Positions 1 to 8,854 are shown, counted from the stretch's first letter. The stretch is 64,000 nucleotides of DNA from Vibrio gallaecicus (GCF_024347495.1 NZ_AP025490.1:3038001-3102000); one strand, 5' to 3'. The notes: generated by a model from the letters alone, not told the origin. Program-made: numbers and translations.

Positions 1-69
1 TGATTATTCCTTTTAAACCTCAGCCCCCTCATAAGAAAACATTCCATGACGCTGACTAAATTCAAATAA

Positions 70-96
70 AAAAGGAGACTGCTAAGTCTCCTTTTT
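70..96. terminator. Probable terminator after the DUF805 gene
   Basis: A perfect stem (AGGAGACT/AGTCTCCT) with a 4-nt loop is flanked by A and T runs on both sides, so it could stop transcription from either direction. It lies 39 bp beyond the stop codon of the minus-strand DUF805 gene. The remaining bases 1-69 show nothing I can assign. Confidence 0.8.
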
Positions 97-134
97 AGAA
101 TGCCAAATTTATTCAGACCTCAGCTTACCTACAC

Positions 135-557
135 CTACTTAGGCTCAGGTCCGTATTGGTTTTCTCCATCAGCACCTTTCATAAAGCCACACTCCACCAA
201 AATCCACAACCCACAAGCCAAAGCAGCGGTAGTCGCAACCATTTGTAATGGTGATGCACCGTCAACACTCTGTGTAGCGGCTGGTGTTGCTAAGCGTCCT
301 AATACCAAAGGAATATTAAGCAGTAACCAAAGGTTGGATTTTCCTCTGTCATGCCACCTCTTTGAAGTGATCGCTAAATCAGGTACAAGTAGGAACAATA
401 AGAAAACAGGTAGCAATATATAAGCATATGCTGGGAATAACACAGAAATGCCGGTTGCAAAGCCCGCAATTAAAACATAATAAATAACATTCCAAGTCCA
501 GAAGACCTTACGGCCAATTCTACCCTTGAAAGAAAACAACAGTTCTTTCATCGACAT
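135..557 (-). CDS. DUF805 family inner-membrane protein
   Basis: A 140-residue hydrophobic protein with about four membrane segments. It has the DUF805 hallmarks: an N-terminal FKGRIGRKVFW motif (residues about 10-20), which matches the family's F-GR-R--FW pattern, and a K/R-R-W-HD-G motif (SKRWHDRGKS) on a cytosolic loop before the third helix. The C-terminus ends in a polar GENQYGPEP tail, also typical of the family. Function is unknown for the whole family. The chosen ATG has a second in-frame ATG two codons later (551), and I cannot separate the two from the ribosome-binding region. It appears to be a single gene with its own terminator. Confidence 0.85.
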   Translation of the reverse strand: MSMKELLFSFKGRIGRKVFWTWNVIYYVLIAGFATGISVLFPAYAYILLPVFLLFLLVPDLAITSKRWHDRGKSNLWLLLNIPLVLGRLATPAATQSVDGASPLQMVATTAALACGLWILVECGFMKGADGENQYGPEPK

Positions 558-590
558 CTTAGATACTCAAAAAATTAGCCATCACAGCTT

Positions 591-623
591 TGACAGCAAA
601 AATAAATATGACAGCAAAATAAA
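591..623. repeat. Short direct repeat upstream of the DUF805 gene
   Basis: Two near-identical copies of TGACAGCAAAA(A)TAAA begin at 591 and 609, an 18-bp offset, in the AT-rich spacer just upstream of the DUF805 start. It may be a binding site or simply a local duplication. Confidence 0.4.
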
Positions 624-685
624 AATTGGTTAGATCAGCTAACTATTTTAACTAATTAATCATTACAACAAGTTAATCATGACTG

Positions 686-1033
686 CTAGTTAATCACTTT
701 TTGAAAGCAAGTCTTGTCCATATCTCGGATATTAACAGTAAGACTACGAACGTGGCTCGCTTGCTCTTGTAAAGTTTGCATTAATTGGCGAGATAAATCT
801 CGCTTTTGCTCTTCTGTACGCCCCGATAATAGTTCAAAACTGATATGGATAAAATCGACATTATCGCCTTCCTCACCCACCAACCAATTATGGCAACGCA
901 GTGAACGAGACTTCACAGAAGTCGCATCAAATAACCCACATACAAGTGCCACTTGGTGAAGGTCTTCTAACAAACCTTGAATATTAACTCGCTCATCCAC
1001 TGAGTTTGAATACTCTAAAACTAAATTTGGCAT
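686..1033 (-). CDS. 5-carboxymethyl-2-hydroxymuconate isomerase-like tautomerase
   Basis: A 115-residue protein of the CHMI branch of the tautomerase superfamily. These enzymes use an N-terminal proline, exposed after Met removal, as catalytic base. The protein begins MPNLVLEYSN, matching the MPH(L/F)xxE start of HpaF, so I place the start at the ATG at 1033. A TTG two codons upstream would bury the proline. In other bacteria CHMI acts in homoprotocatechuate breakdown, but no other aromatic-catabolism gene lies nearby. The substrate here is therefore unknown, and many free-living Vibrionaceae carry this gene alone. The fold assignment is good; the physiological role is open. Confidence 0.75.
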   Translation of the reverse strand: MPNLVLEYSNSVDERVNIQGLLEDLHQVALVCGLFDATSVKSRSLRCHNWLVGEEGDNVDFIHISFELLSGRTEEQKRDLSRQLMQTLQEQASHVRSLTVNIRDMDKTCFQKVIN

Positions 1034-1283
1034 TCTCAATTCCTATACTAATACGCAATCGTTTGTCCCTTAATATCAACTAACGATGAAAAATCCGAGA
1101 AGTTCGCTATTATTCTGTCTGTCGGATCACTGATATATGCTTAAAATCTACTCTGACCATTGAGTAAGATCCAAGAAAGTAATGACCACAGTCATGATCT
1201 GTTGATATTAATCTGTTATATTATTTCGTAATAAAGTTTACTTTTTTACATTCGATTTATTTAAATACTTTGGAGATATTCCT

Positions 1284-2054
1284 ATGCGTCATCCTGTAGT
1301 TATGGGTAACTGGAAACTAAACGGCAGCAAAGAAATGGTTGTTGATCTACTAAACGGTCTTAACGCTGAACTTGAAGGCGTGACAGGCGTAGACGTAGCA
1401 GTTGCTCCACCTGCACTTTTCGTTGACCTTGCTGAGCGTACGCTTACTGAAGCAGGCAGCGCTATCATCCTAGGTGCTCAAAACTCTGACCTAAACAACA
1501 GCGGTGCATTCACTGGCGACATGTCTCCAGCAATGCTTAAAGAGTTCGGCGCATCTCACATCATCATCGGTCACTCTGAGCGTCGTGAATACCACGCTGA
1601 ATCTGACGAGTTTGTTGCTAAGAAATTCGCATTCCTAAAAGAGAACGGTCTAACTCCTGTTCTTTGTATTGGTGAGTCTGAAGCACAAAACGAAGCAGGC
1701 GAAACTGTTGCTGTATGTGCTCGTCAACTTGACGCTGTTATCAACACTCAAGGTGTTGAAGCTCTTGAAGGCGCTATCATCGCTTACGAACCAATCTGGG
1801 CTATCGGTACAGGTAAAGCAGCTACAGCTGAAGATGCACAACGCATCCACGCTCAAATCCGTGCACACATTGCAGAGAAATCTGAAGACGTTGCTAAGAA
1901 AGTTGTTATCCAATACGGCGGTTCTGTTAAGCCAGAAAACGCAGCAGCTTACTTCGCACAACCAGACATCGACGGTGCTCTAGTTGGCGGTGCAGCTCTA
2001 GACGCGAAAAGCTTCGCAGCTATCGCTAAAGCAGCAGCTGAAGCAAAAGCTTAA
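1284..2054 (+). CDS. tpiA: Triosephosphate isomerase
   Basis: Cytosolic glycolytic enzyme interconverting dihydroxyacetone phosphate and glyceraldehyde-3-phosphate. The 256 residues form one TIM barrel of standard length. The catalytic set is visible: Lys11 in GNWKLNG, His97 in IIGHSERR, Glu169 in [10 protein letters not shown], and the phosphate-binding YGGSVKPEN and GALVGGAAL loops near the C-terminus. The ATG has a good GGAGAT ribosome-binding site. Codon use is highly biased, as expected for an abundant protein. It converges with pfkA, so two consecutive glycolytic genes sit together, each with its own terminator. The upstream spacer (1034-1283) is AT-rich and must hold the promoter, but I could not fix a clear -35/-10 pair. 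Confidence 0.98.
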   Translation: MRHPVVMGNWKLNGSKEMVVDLLNGLNAELEGVTGVDVAVAPPALFVDLAERTLTEAGSAIILGAQNSDLNNSGAFTGDMSPAMLKEFGASHIIIGHSERREYHAESDEFVAKKFAFLKENGLTPVLCIGESEAQNEAGETVAVCARQLDAVINTQGVEALEGAIIAYEPIWAIGTGKAATAEDAQRIHAQIRAHIAEKSEDVAKKVVIQYGGSVKPENAAAYFAQPDIDGALVGGAALDAKSFAAIAKAAAEAKA

Positions 2055-2081
2055 TTTAAACTTCACCGTTTAAGTTAAATG

Positions 2082-2107
2082 AAAGGTCAACTTCGGTTGG
2101 CCTTTTT
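2082..2107 (+). terminator. tpiA terminator
   Basis: Stem AAGGTCAAC / GTTGGCCTT (one G-T pair) with a CTTCGG-type loop, followed by a T run, 28 bp after the tpiA stop codon. Confidence 0.9.
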
Positions 2108-2190
2108 TATTGCCTGCTTTTCTAATATGTTCAGTTTTCTATACTGTTCAGCTCAATTAGAAACTTCAGCGGTATAAAAGCCAGGCATAA

Positions 2191-2220
2191 AAAAACCGCT
2201 GAAGTTAATCAGCGGTTTTT
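2191..2220. terminator. pfkA terminator (bidirectional)
   Basis: Perfect 12-bp stem AAAAACCGCTGA/TCAGCGGTTTTT with a 6-nt loop between convergent tpiA and pfkA. It ends in T runs in both directions, so it can serve as the pfkA terminator and a back-up for tpiA. A partial copy of the arm (CTTCAGCGGT) lies at 2164-2173. Confidence 0.9.
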
Positions 2221-2283
2221 AAATTTTTCAGACTTATAAACTTTTAATATTTTTAAGTCTTTCAGACAAAGTCTAATGTTTGC

Positions 2284-3246
2284 TTAGAATAACTCTTCAG
2301 CAACCTTGAATAGGTCTGAACGATCTGGGTTTTGCATGTTCTCGATACAATCGATGATATCGTGGTGAACAAGCTGTTCTTTCTCGATACCAACACAACG
2401 ACCACCGTGACCTTCAGCAAGAAGGTGTACAGCGTAGTTACCCATGCGTGAAGCAAGTACACGGTCAAATGCTGTTGGACGACCACCACGTTGAATGTGG
2501 CCAAGAACCGTTGCACGAGTTTCACGACCCGTTGCTGATTCAATTTCTTTTGCTAGTTCGTTAGCATCCATCATCAGTTCAGTCAGAGCGATAATTGCGT
2601 GCTTTTTGCCTTTCGCAATGCCGTCTTGAATGTTACCGATTAGCTGGTCTTTATCTAAGCCAGTCTCAGGAGTGATGATGTACTCACAGCCACCTGCGAT
2701 TGCAGACATCAGAGTTAGATCACCACAGTGACGACCCATGATTTCTACAATTGAAATACGTTGGTGAGAAGAAGAAGTATCACGAAGACGGTCAATTGAA
2801 TCAATAACAGTGTTAAGTGCAGTTAGGTAACCGATTGTGTAATCTGTGCCTGCAATATCGTTATCGATAGTGCCAGGAAGACCAATACACGGGTAGCCCA
2901 TTTCAGTAAGCTTTTTCGCACCCATGTAAGAACCGTCACCACCGATAACCACAAGAGCTTCGATGCCGTGTTTCTTAAGGTTTTCAATACCCTTTTCACG
3001 AACCGCTACATCTTTAAACTCAGGGAAACGTGCAGAACCTAAGAAAGTACCACCACGGTTAATCACGTCAGATACACTTGAACGATCAAGCTGTTGAATG
3101 CGGTCTTCAACTAGACCTTGGTAGCCATCGTAAATGCCGTAAACTTCAATGCCAGCTGATAGTGCGGTACGAACTACGCCACGTACTGCTGCGTTCATGC
3201 CTGGAGCGTCACCGCCACTTGTCAAAACACCGATTTTCTTAATCAT
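2284..3246 (-). CDS. pfkA: 6-phosphofructokinase
   Basis: ATP-dependent phosphorylation of fructose-6-phosphate, the committed step of glycolysis. The 320 residues match the bacterial type A enzyme. Visible motifs are the ATP loop [13 protein letters not shown] at the N-terminus, the GGDGSY motif, the catalytic PGTIDNDI segment, and the substrate loop [15 protein letters not shown] [11 protein letters not shown] place the start at the ATG at 3246, because a GAGGGTG ribosome-binding site is correctly spaced there. The GTG two codons upstream overlaps that site. The family is usually a homotetramer activated by ADP and inhibited by PEP; that is family knowledge, not visible here. Confidence 0.98.
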   Translation of the reverse strand: MIKKIGVLTSGGDAPGMNAAVRGVVRTALSAGIEVYGIYDGYQGLVEDRIQQLDRSSVSDVINRGGTFLGSARFPEFKDVAVREKGIENLKKHGIEALVVIGGDGSYMGAKKLTEMGYPCIGLPGTIDNDIAGTDYTIGYLTALNTVIDSIDRLRDTSSSHQRISIVEIMGRHCGDLTLMSAIAGGCEYIITPETGLDKDQLIGNIQDGIAKGKKHAIIALTELMMDANELAKEIESATGRETRATVLGHIQRGGRPTAFDRVLASRMGNYAVHLLAEGHGGRCVGIEKEQLVHHDIIDCIENMQNPDRSDLFKVAEELF

Positions 3247-3560
3247 GCTCACCCTCGATTTTTGGGAATTTATTATTCAATTCTTATGCTTGCTGACGGT
3301 ATATCAACAATATTTAAACTCTATATTTGTGCGCTATGTTACATTTCTTCAACAGGAATACCACTTTAATCGCACTAAATTATGTAACTTTTCTACTTAT
3401 GTAAGAGTATTACAGTTTTACTCAAATACTTTGTTGATTCATATCAGAATCAACAACAATTGTTATTAAGACGCTCACTACTCAGTAGAGAAAACCAACC
3501 ACTGACGCTTTGGTTTTACTCACTGTAGTCCAAAATCCAATCACTTACCATTTCACTCAA
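3247..3560. other. Intergenic spacer between pfkA and fieF
   Basis: 314 bp without a convincing gene; it should carry the pfkA promoter on the minus strand. It contains a perfect 10-bp inverted repeat (TTGTTGATTC/GAATCAACAA, 3431-3456) and a terminator-like stem (3491-3517). An open frame of about 100 codons across it on the plus strand overlaps the pfkA start and looks like chance. Confidence 0.6.
3491..3517 (-). terminator. Possible fieF terminator
   Basis: Stem AAAACCAA/TTGGTTTT with an 11-nt loop, read on the minus strand after fieF and followed by TTTTCTC. The stem is AT-rich, so strength is uncertain. Confidence 0.45.
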
Positions 3561-4472
3561 TTAAGACCAATCTTGAAACTTTTGTTCTTTTTCAGGACCA
3601 AAAACAACGGAATACGGGTCTTGATGAATTAATACATCAGCAGATGGGAAAACTGAAATAAGTTTTGCTTCTACTTCATCAGAAATACGGTGCGCTTCAA
3701 TAAGTGGGATTTGGTCTTCTAGCTCTAAATGCAGTTGAATAAATCGAATAGGACCAGAACGACGAGTTCGTAACTGGTGAACACCGAGCACTCCTTCCAC
3801 GCTTAACGAAGCATCTTTGATTTTCTGAAGTTCATCATCAGGCAGCTTTCTATCAAGCAAAGATTGAATAGCTTCCATTGCCATTTGGTACGCGCTGTAA
3901 AGAATATAAAGACCAATAGCGACAGCAAACACAGGGTCAGCTTGTCCAAAGCCAACCCAACTCAACGCTAATGCCAGCATAATCGCAGCATTCATATAAA
4001 GGTCAGATTGATAATGCAAGGAATCGGCGGCAATGGCTTGGCTGCCCGTTTGGCGAACCACATGCTTTTGGAAGCGAACTAACCCAAAGGTCATCAGCAT
4101 CGCAAATAAGCTGACATATATACCAATTTCAGGGGAGTTAAGTTCATGGGGTCTGAAGAATCGCTCGACACCATTTAGAATAAGGAAGCAGGCAGAACCA
4201 GAAATAAACATCGCCTGAGCCAAAGCCGCCAGTGACTCCGCCTTTCCATGACCAAACGCATGTTCTTTATCTGCAGGTTGTAATGCATAACGGACCACCA
4301 ACAAGTTGACGACTGAAGCCGCGATATCGAGCAGAGAGTCAACAACGGAAGCCAGCAAACTGACTGATCCGGTGACCCACCAAGCTGCCACTTTCACAAT
4401 CAACAAAATGGAGGCGATAATAGTTGCCGCCCAAGCGGCCAAGGTAACTAAACGAGCGTATTCTTGTTTCAT
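3561..4472 (-). CDS. fieF: Cation diffusion facilitator, ferrous iron/zinc exporter
   Basis: Inner-membrane proton/divalent-cation antiporter of the CDF family that exports Fe2+ and Zn2+. From the ATG at 4472 the protein has 303 residues, and numbering then matches E. coli FieF (YiiP) exactly: the transport site residues Asp45, Asp49, His153 and Asp157 are all present. Six membrane helices occupy about residues 10-205, followed by a cytosolic ferredoxin-like zinc-binding domain (about 210-295) with H and D residues that bridge the dimer. An upstream TTG would add ten residues with no family match. It lies next to cpxP, as in E. coli, where fieF also neighbours the cpx locus. Confidence 0.95.
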   Translation of the reverse strand: MKQEYARLVTLAAWAATIIASILLIVKVAAWWVTGSVSLLASVVDSLLDIAASVVNLLVVRYALQPADKEHAFGHGKAESLAALAQAMFISGSACFLILNGVERFFRPHELNSPEIGIYVSLFAMLMTFGLVRFQKHVVRQTGSQAIAADSLHYQSDLYMNAAIMLALALSWVGFGQADPVFAVAIGLYILYSAYQMAMEAIQSLLDRKLPDDELQKIKDASLSVEGVLGVHQLRTRRSGPIRFIQLHLELEDQIPLIEAHRISDEVEAKLISVFPSADVLIHQDPYSVVFGPEKEQKFQDWS

Positions 4473-4583
4473 AATCTGGCTATATAGTGACTGAGTTAAC
4501 AAAGTATAACGTGCAATCTAAAGCTTGAATATGACAGGTTAAAATATGTTCTATCTTAAAAATTAGAATGCTTAAACGACAAC

Positions 4584-4602
4584 AAGCGACACAAGGTCGC
4601 TT
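4584..4602. other. Small stem-loop in the cpxP 3' spacer
   Basis: AAGCGAC/GTCGCTT with a 5-nt loop, 60 bp beyond the cpxP stop codon. There is no good U tract on the minus strand, so it is only a weak candidate for the cpxP terminator. I see no clear CpxQ-like small RNA here. Confidence 0.35.
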
Positions 4603-4661
4603 ATTTAATCAATTATTTACACATTCTGGTGTAACAAAACACCCGAATAATAGCAGAAGGC

Positions 4662-5159
4662 TTAGCCTTGCTTGCTCATGTGTTTTTCCATTTTTTCAGT
4701 ACATTTCTGCATGCGCTTTTGCTGAATCTCTTGGAACTCGGCTTTTTGCTCTTCAGTTAAAATACTCATCACTTGATGTTGCTTCTTAAGCATTGCAACA
4801 CGACGTTCAGCTTGCTTTTCTACCATCTGAGTCGCCAACTCTGTTGCTGCGGCTTCATCAAAAGTATCAGCAAGAACTAGCGCTTGAACTTTTTCTTGGT
4901 GCTGCTGCATATTCGCCATTTTCTCTGCACGCTTACCTTTCATTTCTTCACGACCCGCTTCACGCATTTCTTTTAGCTGGTCTTTCTGAGCATCAGTTAG
5001 GTCAAGTTTGCGCATGATCTTCTTATCAAAACCGCCACACTTACCTTTGAAGCCTTCATGATGTCCTTTATCACCACCGCCAAAAGCATACGCACTTGCA
5101 GTGCCTAACATTAGTGGAAGTGCAGTTGCTGCTAGAACAAGTTTCTTAGTCATTTTCAT
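4662..5159 (-). CDS. cpxP: CpxP/Spy family periplasmic envelope-stress protein
   Basis: A 165-residue exported protein. The N-terminus (MKMTKKLVLAATALPLMLG..SAYA) is a signal peptide with cleavage likely after Ala-Tyr-Ala, giving a highly charged helical mature protein. It carries the two diagnostic LTxxQ motifs (LTDAQKDQL and LTEEQKAEF) of the CpxP/Spy fold. CpxP binds the CpxA sensor domain to damp signalling and delivers misfolded proteins for degradation. I chose the ATG at 5159 because a GAGG ribosome-binding site lies 8 bp upstream; the nearby ATGs at 5165 and 5153 fit less well. It is divergent from cpxRA across a spacer with CpxR boxes, the same arrangement as in enterobacteria. Confidence 0.92.
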   Translation of the reverse strand: MKMTKKLVLAATALPLMLGTASAYAFGGGDKGHHEGFKGKCGGFDKKIMRKLDLTDAQKDQLKEMREAGREEMKGKRAEKMANMQQHQEKVQALVLADTFDEAAATELATQMVEKQAERRVAMLKKQHQVMSILTEEQKAEFQEIQQKRMQKCTEKMEKHMSKQG

Positions 5160-5240
5160 AATCATTGCCTCAATTCGTGTCACGGTTCGGTTGTTTGTGG
5201 GCTGTTTCTCAGCGCTTGAGTGTAGAATAGTGGCTAGCTT

Positions 5241-5276
5241 GTAAAGCAACGTTTAGAAAGCGTAAAGAATCGTAAA
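5241..5276. promoter_or_regulatory. Tandem CpxR boxes between cpxP and cpxRA
   Basis: Four GTAAA-like pentamers sit on one DNA face: GTAAA at 5241, GTTTA at 5251, GTAAA at 5262 and GTAAA at 5272. The last two form a perfect GTAAA-N5-GTAAA CpxR consensus. Placement in the divergent cpxP-cpxR spacer supports CpxR-driven expression of CpxP and autoregulation of cpxRA. Confidence 0.85.
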
Positions 5277-5342
5277 GACTATAAATAGACCAACGATTAG
5301 CAGTAATATTAAAGCGTACACAACAATAACAAGGTTCTTACC

Positions 5343-6035
5343 ATGGCAAATATTCTTCTCATTGATGACGATACTGAGCTCACCAGCTTACTGAAAGATA
5401 TTTTGAGCTTCGAAGGCTTTTCTGTATCAGAAGCCAATGACGGATACGCAGGATTAGAAGCCGTAACAGATGACATCGACCTTATTTTGTTGGATGTCAT
5501 GATGCCAAAGCTTAATGGTATGGAAACTTTAAAGAAACTGAGAGAAACAAGGCAAACACCAGTGCTCATGCTCACTGCAAAGGGCGAAGAAATTGATCGC
5601 GTGATTGGTTTAGAGCTTGGCGCCGATGACTACTTACCTAAGCCTTTTAGTGACCGCGAATTGCTTGCTCGTATCAGAGCGATACTTAGGCGTACCCAAA
5701 CGGAAGCTGTGACACCAAAACCGACTAACGATGGTATCGAGTATAACGGTATAAAGATCTACCCCGGAAAACAGGAAGCCTACTACAAAGGCGAGCTTGT
5801 TGACTTAACAACGACTGAATTTGCCTTATTAAGCCACTTAATCCAAAACCCAGGAAAAGTCATCACAAAGGAATCCTTAAGTTTGGATGTCCTAGGTAAA
5901 CGGTTAGCAGCTTTTGACCGTGCCATTGATATGCATATTTCTAATTTACGAAAAAAACTCCCCGAACGTGCTGATGGCAAGCCTCGTATTAAAACCCTAC
6001 GAGGGCGTGGCTACTTATTGATTGAGGAAGATTAA
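5343..6035 (+). CDS. cpxR: Response regulator CpxR
   Basis: OmpR/PhoB-type regulator of the envelope stress response. The receiver domain (about 1-115) has the acidic pocket DDD at 8-10, phosphoacceptor Asp51 (LLLDVMMP), the conserved Thr in MLTAKG and Lys in LPKPF. A winged-helix DNA-binding domain follows (about 130-228), ending RIKTLRGRGYLL. The 230 residues match the family length. Its stop codon overlaps the cpxA start by one base (TAATG), so the two are translationally coupled. CpxR boxes lie immediately upstream. Confidence 0.98.
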   Translation: MANILLIDDDTELTSLLKDILSFEGFSVSEANDGYAGLEAVTDDIDLILLDVMMPKLNGMETLKKLRETRQTPVLMLTAKGEEIDRVIGLELGADDYLPKPFSDRELLARIRAILRRTQTEAVTPKPTNDGIEYNGIKIYPGKQEAYYKGELVDLTTTEFALLSHLIQNPGKVITKESLSLDVLGKRLAAFDRAIDMHISNLRKKLPERADGKPRIKTLRGRGYLLIEED

Positions 6036-7414
6036 TGCGCTTACCTAAAATCACCAGCTTATATGGACGTATCTTTGCTATCTTTTGGTTCACCATGTTA
6101 CTGGTGCTTTTGGCTGTGTTATCTCTACCACACTTAGACCCAAGAAAGGCACGCGACATTCCAGCCGATCATTATCAGCGTATTCTTAAGATAAAAGACA
6201 ACACTGAGAAACGCTTTGCCAACGAAAGCAACTTAGGCAAAATTTTATTCAAGCTTGAAGAGCCTCGAAGTAAAAGGGATAAACGCGCTCGCCAATTTTT
6301 AACTGACTTAGATGGCAACGTGTTAACCACAAAAAGGCACCCAGACTTTAAACTTAAAGCCATTAAAAATTTTGTAACAACCATAGATGCACCCACGCAA
6401 CCCAAGCAAAGATTGTATGGACATTATATGGTGGCTGGACCTCTGCCAGTGCATTTAGCCAACCAAGATCTATATATGTATATTGGCGTTAAATGGGATC
6501 AAACACCGCCATTTCTCCTCCGCTTATTCGATAAACCATTACAGCTGCTCCTCGCCGTAATGTTCGTGAGCACACCCTTACTGCTTTGGTTAGCATGGGC
6601 ACTTAGCCAACCTGCAAGAAAACTTGAACAAGCAGCTAAGCGAGTTGCTCAAGGGGAGTTCATCGTAGACCCTGAACTTGAAAAAGGGACGTCAGAATTC
6701 AGACAAGCAGGGGCAAGCTTTAACCAAATGGTTGAAGCTGTGAATCAAATGATTTCAGGGCAACAGCGCCTGCTATCTGATATTTCTCATGAACTGCGCT
6801 CACCATTAACTCGCCTGCGCATGGCAAATGCTCTAGCCATACGAAAGCAGGGGGAAAGCTCTGAACACGGCAGGGTTGAAACAGAAGCTCAACGTTTAGA
6901 ACAAATGATTGGCGAACTACTGACTCTTTCAAGAATGCAAGTAGACAGTCATTTAAACCGCGAAGTACAGCCTTTATCTAGCTTATGGGAAGAAATATTA
7001 AAAGATGCCCAATTTGAAGCAGAGCAAATGGATAAACAGCTGACTTTCTCAAACATTCCAGATAGAAAGATCTCAGGTAATCCAAAGCTATTGATGAGTG
7101 CAATAGAGAACATTACTCGCAATGCCATTTATTATGGAGAGGACCTTGTTGATGTTCAGCTGTTTGTCGAGAATGACACACTTACCATCCAAGTAAGTGA
7201 CAATGGTGAAGGTGTTCCGGACGATGAATTAGAAGCCATATTCCGTCCATTCTACAGAGTATCGACCGCTAGAGATCGGCATTCCGGAGGGGCTGGTTTA
7301 GGGCTAGCTATTACGGAAAGTGCGATTCGCCAGCATAGTGGCACCATCGCAGGTAGTCGAAGTCAGTTAGGTGGGCTTCAGGTCGAAGTTACCCTACCGA
7401 TTTTGCCCGTTTAA
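6035..7414 (+). CDS. cpxA: Sensor histidine kinase CpxA
   Basis: Inner-membrane sensor partner of CpxR. Order of parts: first membrane helix (about 12-30), periplasmic sensor domain (about 31-165), second helix (about 166-188), HAMP linker, dimerisation/phosphoacceptor domain with His252 in SDISHELRSPLTRLR, then the ATPase domain with the N box (ENITRNAIYY), G1 (DNGEGVP) and G2 (GGAGLGLAI). The 459 residues match CpxA of other gammaproteobacteria. The E in the H box (SHELRSP) fits a bifunctional kinase/phosphatase. Confidence 0.98.
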   Translation: MRLPKITSLYGRIFAIFWFTMLLVLLAVLSLPHLDPRKARDIPADHYQRILKIKDNTEKRFANESNLGKILFKLEEPRSKRDKRARQFLTDLDGNVLTTKRHPDFKLKAIKNFVTTIDAPTQPKQRLYGHYMVAGPLPVHLANQDLYMYIGVKWDQTPPFLLRLFDKPLQLLLAVMFVSTPLLLWLAWALSQPARKLEQAAKRVAQGEFIVDPELEKGTSEFRQAGASFNQMVEAVNQMISGQQRLLSDISHELRSPLTRLRMANALAIRKQGESSEHGRVETEAQRLEQMIGELLTLSRMQVDSHLNREVQPLSSLWEEILKDAQFEAEQMDKQLTFSNIPDRKISGNPKLLMSAIENITRNAIYYGEDLVDVQLFVENDTLTIQVSDNGEGVPDDELEAIFRPFYRVSTARDRHSGGAGLGLAITESAIRQHSGTIAGSRSQLGGLQVEVTLPILPV

Positions 7415-7429
7415 TAAAGTCGTACTCAA

Positions 7430-7460
7430 AGTAAGCCACTTAAGAGTGAGCGGCTTATTT
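7430..7460 (+). terminator. Probable cpxA terminator
   Basis: Stem AGTAAGCC/GGCTTATT (one G-T pair) extended by an inner CACT/AGTG pair, followed by TTTTGAC, 15 bp after the cpxA stop codon. Confidence 0.65.
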
Positions 7461-7492
7461 TGACACAAGCTATAACCTTACAAATACATAGT

Positions 7493-7513
7493 TGATAATG
7501 ATATTTATTATCA
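7493..7513. promoter_or_regulatory. Fur box upstream of sodA
   Basis: Inverted repeat TGATAAT-N7-ATTATCA inside an extended GATAATGATATTTATTATC sequence, close to the 19-bp Fur consensus. It lies 35 bp before the sodA start, where a bound repressor would block transcription. It predicts derepression of Mn-SOD under iron limitation, as known for sodA in other gammaproteobacteria. Confidence 0.8.
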
Positions 7514-7547
7514 TTATGGTAGATCGTCTAATTACGGAGGATTTACT

Positions 7548-8165
7548 ATGTCACACACTTTCCCTGAACTACCCTACGCATACAATTCTTTAGAACCTTA
7601 CATTGATGCGAAAACAATGGAAGTCCACTACGGAAAGCACCATAGAACTTATTACGACAAGTTCATGGCTGCGATCAGTGGCAGTGATCTTGAAACTGCA
7701 ACCCTTAGAGACATCTTCGCCAATATCTCAACGCACGCTCCAGCGATCCGCAATAATGGCGGTGGTTACTATAATCATGTTCTGTACTGGTACTGCATGT
7801 CACCTGAAGGTGGAGGCGAGCCACAAGGGGCACTTGGCGAAGCAATTCAATCTACATTTGGTAGTTTTGAAGCATTCCAAGAGGCATTTACTCAAGCAGC
7901 AATCAATACCTTCGGTTCTGGCTTTGTGTGGCTAATCGTGAAAGATAAAAAGCTTCAAATCACCTCAACACCGAACCAAGACAATCCACTAATGGACGCG
8001 GCTGAAAACCAAGGTGAGCCAATTTTAGCTCTCGATGTTTGGGAACATGCTTACTACATCAGTTATCAAAACCGCCGCCCTGACTACATAGCAGCCTGGT
8101 GGAACGTTGTGAACTGGAATGCGGTTGCCGAGAACTACGAAGTTGCTCTATTTCCAAAATCATAA
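7548..8165 (+). CDS. sodA: Superoxide dismutase, manganese type
   Basis: Cytosolic dismutation of superoxide. The 205 residues are standard. The metal ligands are His27 (VHYGKHHR), the His of YYNHVLYW, and the Asp and His of LDVWEHAYY. Two features point to the manganese form: Gly-rich RNNGGGYYNH where iron enzymes have the active-site Gln, and the STPNQDNPLM segment carrying the Mn-type Gln, nearly identical to E. coli SodA. The upstream Fur box also fits sodA rather than sodB. A GGAGGA ribosome-binding site precedes the ATG. It is monocistronic. Confidence 0.92.
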   Translation: MSHTFPELPYAYNSLEPYIDAKTMEVHYGKHHRTYYDKFMAAISGSDLETATLRDIFANISTHAPAIRNNGGGYYNHVLYWYCMSPEGGGEPQGALGEAIQSTFGSFEAFQEAFTQAAINTFGSGFVWLIVKDKKLQITSTPNQDNPLMDAAENQGEPILALDVWEHAYYISYQNRRPDYIAAWWNVVNWNAVAENYEVALFPKS

Positions 8166-8300
8166 TTTCCAAAGTCATAGTACCCACAAGTCATAACGGC
8201 TAGATGAATCTCATCTGTTCTAAATCGCTTTCAATATCAAGATATGCGAAAGATACAAGTCAGAAAAACATCAGAATGAACTCTGACGTAAAGTGAAACA

Positions 8301-8336
8301 ATAAGGTGGCTTGTATTAAAACAATAAGCCGCCTTA
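8301..8336. other. Stem-loop between sodA and trmL
   Basis: Long imperfect stem ATAAGGTGGCTT/AAGCCGCCTTAT (one G-T pair) with a 12-nt loop. There is no immediate T run, only TTTTCTTC further on, so it may be a weak sodA terminator or a leader structure of trmL, whose start is 38 bp downstream. Confidence 0.5.
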
Positions 8337-8374
8337 TACTTCAGCCTCTTTTCTTCTATTGATAGTGAATTTAT

Positions 8375-8854
8375 ATGTTTGATATTGCACTTTATGAACC
8401 TGAAATCGCCCCTAATACTGGCAACATTATTAGACTTAGCGCTAACTGCGGTGCGAACTTACATTTAATTGAGCCACTAGGTTTTGATTTAGAAGAAAAG
8501 AAAGTCCGCCGTGCGGGTTTGGACTACCATGACTTAGCACGCGTAAAGCGACACAAGAATTTAGAAGCGTTTATTGAATATTTAGAAAATGAACGTGAAG
8601 GCGACTACCGTATTTTTGCCTGCACCACAAAAACCACGGGGCATCATGTCGATGCTAAATTTCAACAAGGTGATGTCTTAATGTTTGGTCCTGAAACTCG
8701 CGGTTTACCAGCAGAGTTTATTGAAAGCATGCCGATGGGTCAGCGAATTCGTATTCCTATGATGCCAGATGCTCGCAGCTTAAATTTATCTAATGCCGTT
8801 GCAATTATTGCCTTTGAAGCTTGGCGTCAAATGGGATTTAAAGGAGCGCTTTAA
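8375..8854 (+). CDS. trmL: tRNA (cytidine/uridine-34-2'-O)-methyltransferase
   Basis: SPOUT-class methyltransferase (formerly YibK) that 2'-O-methylates the wobble nucleotide of tRNA-Leu isoacceptors. The 159 residues are the minimal SPOUT domain with its C-terminal trefoil knot. Visible motifs are the N-terminal [14 protein letters not shown] (motif 1), FGPETRGLP (motif 2, SAM loop) and [18 protein letters not shown] (motif 3). It is a single gene, with a shared terminator between it and convergent fxsA. Confidence 0.95.
   Translation: MFDIALYEPEIAPNTGNIIRLSANCGANLHLIEPLGFDLEEKKVRRAGLDYHDLARVKRHKNLEAFIEYLENEREGDYRIFACTTKTTGHHVDAKFQQGDVLMFGPETRGLPAEFIESMPMGQRIRIPMMPDARSLNLSNAVAIIAFEAWRQMGFKGAL

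Noticed and set aside
1650..1983. Frames of about 100 codons on both strands inside tpiA
   Set aside because: Shadow frames of a highly codon-biased gene; low-complexity translations.
4503..4661. CpxQ-like small RNA from the cpxP 3' end
   Set aside because: The stem at 4584-4602 lacks a proper U tract and I see no recognisable CpxQ seed.
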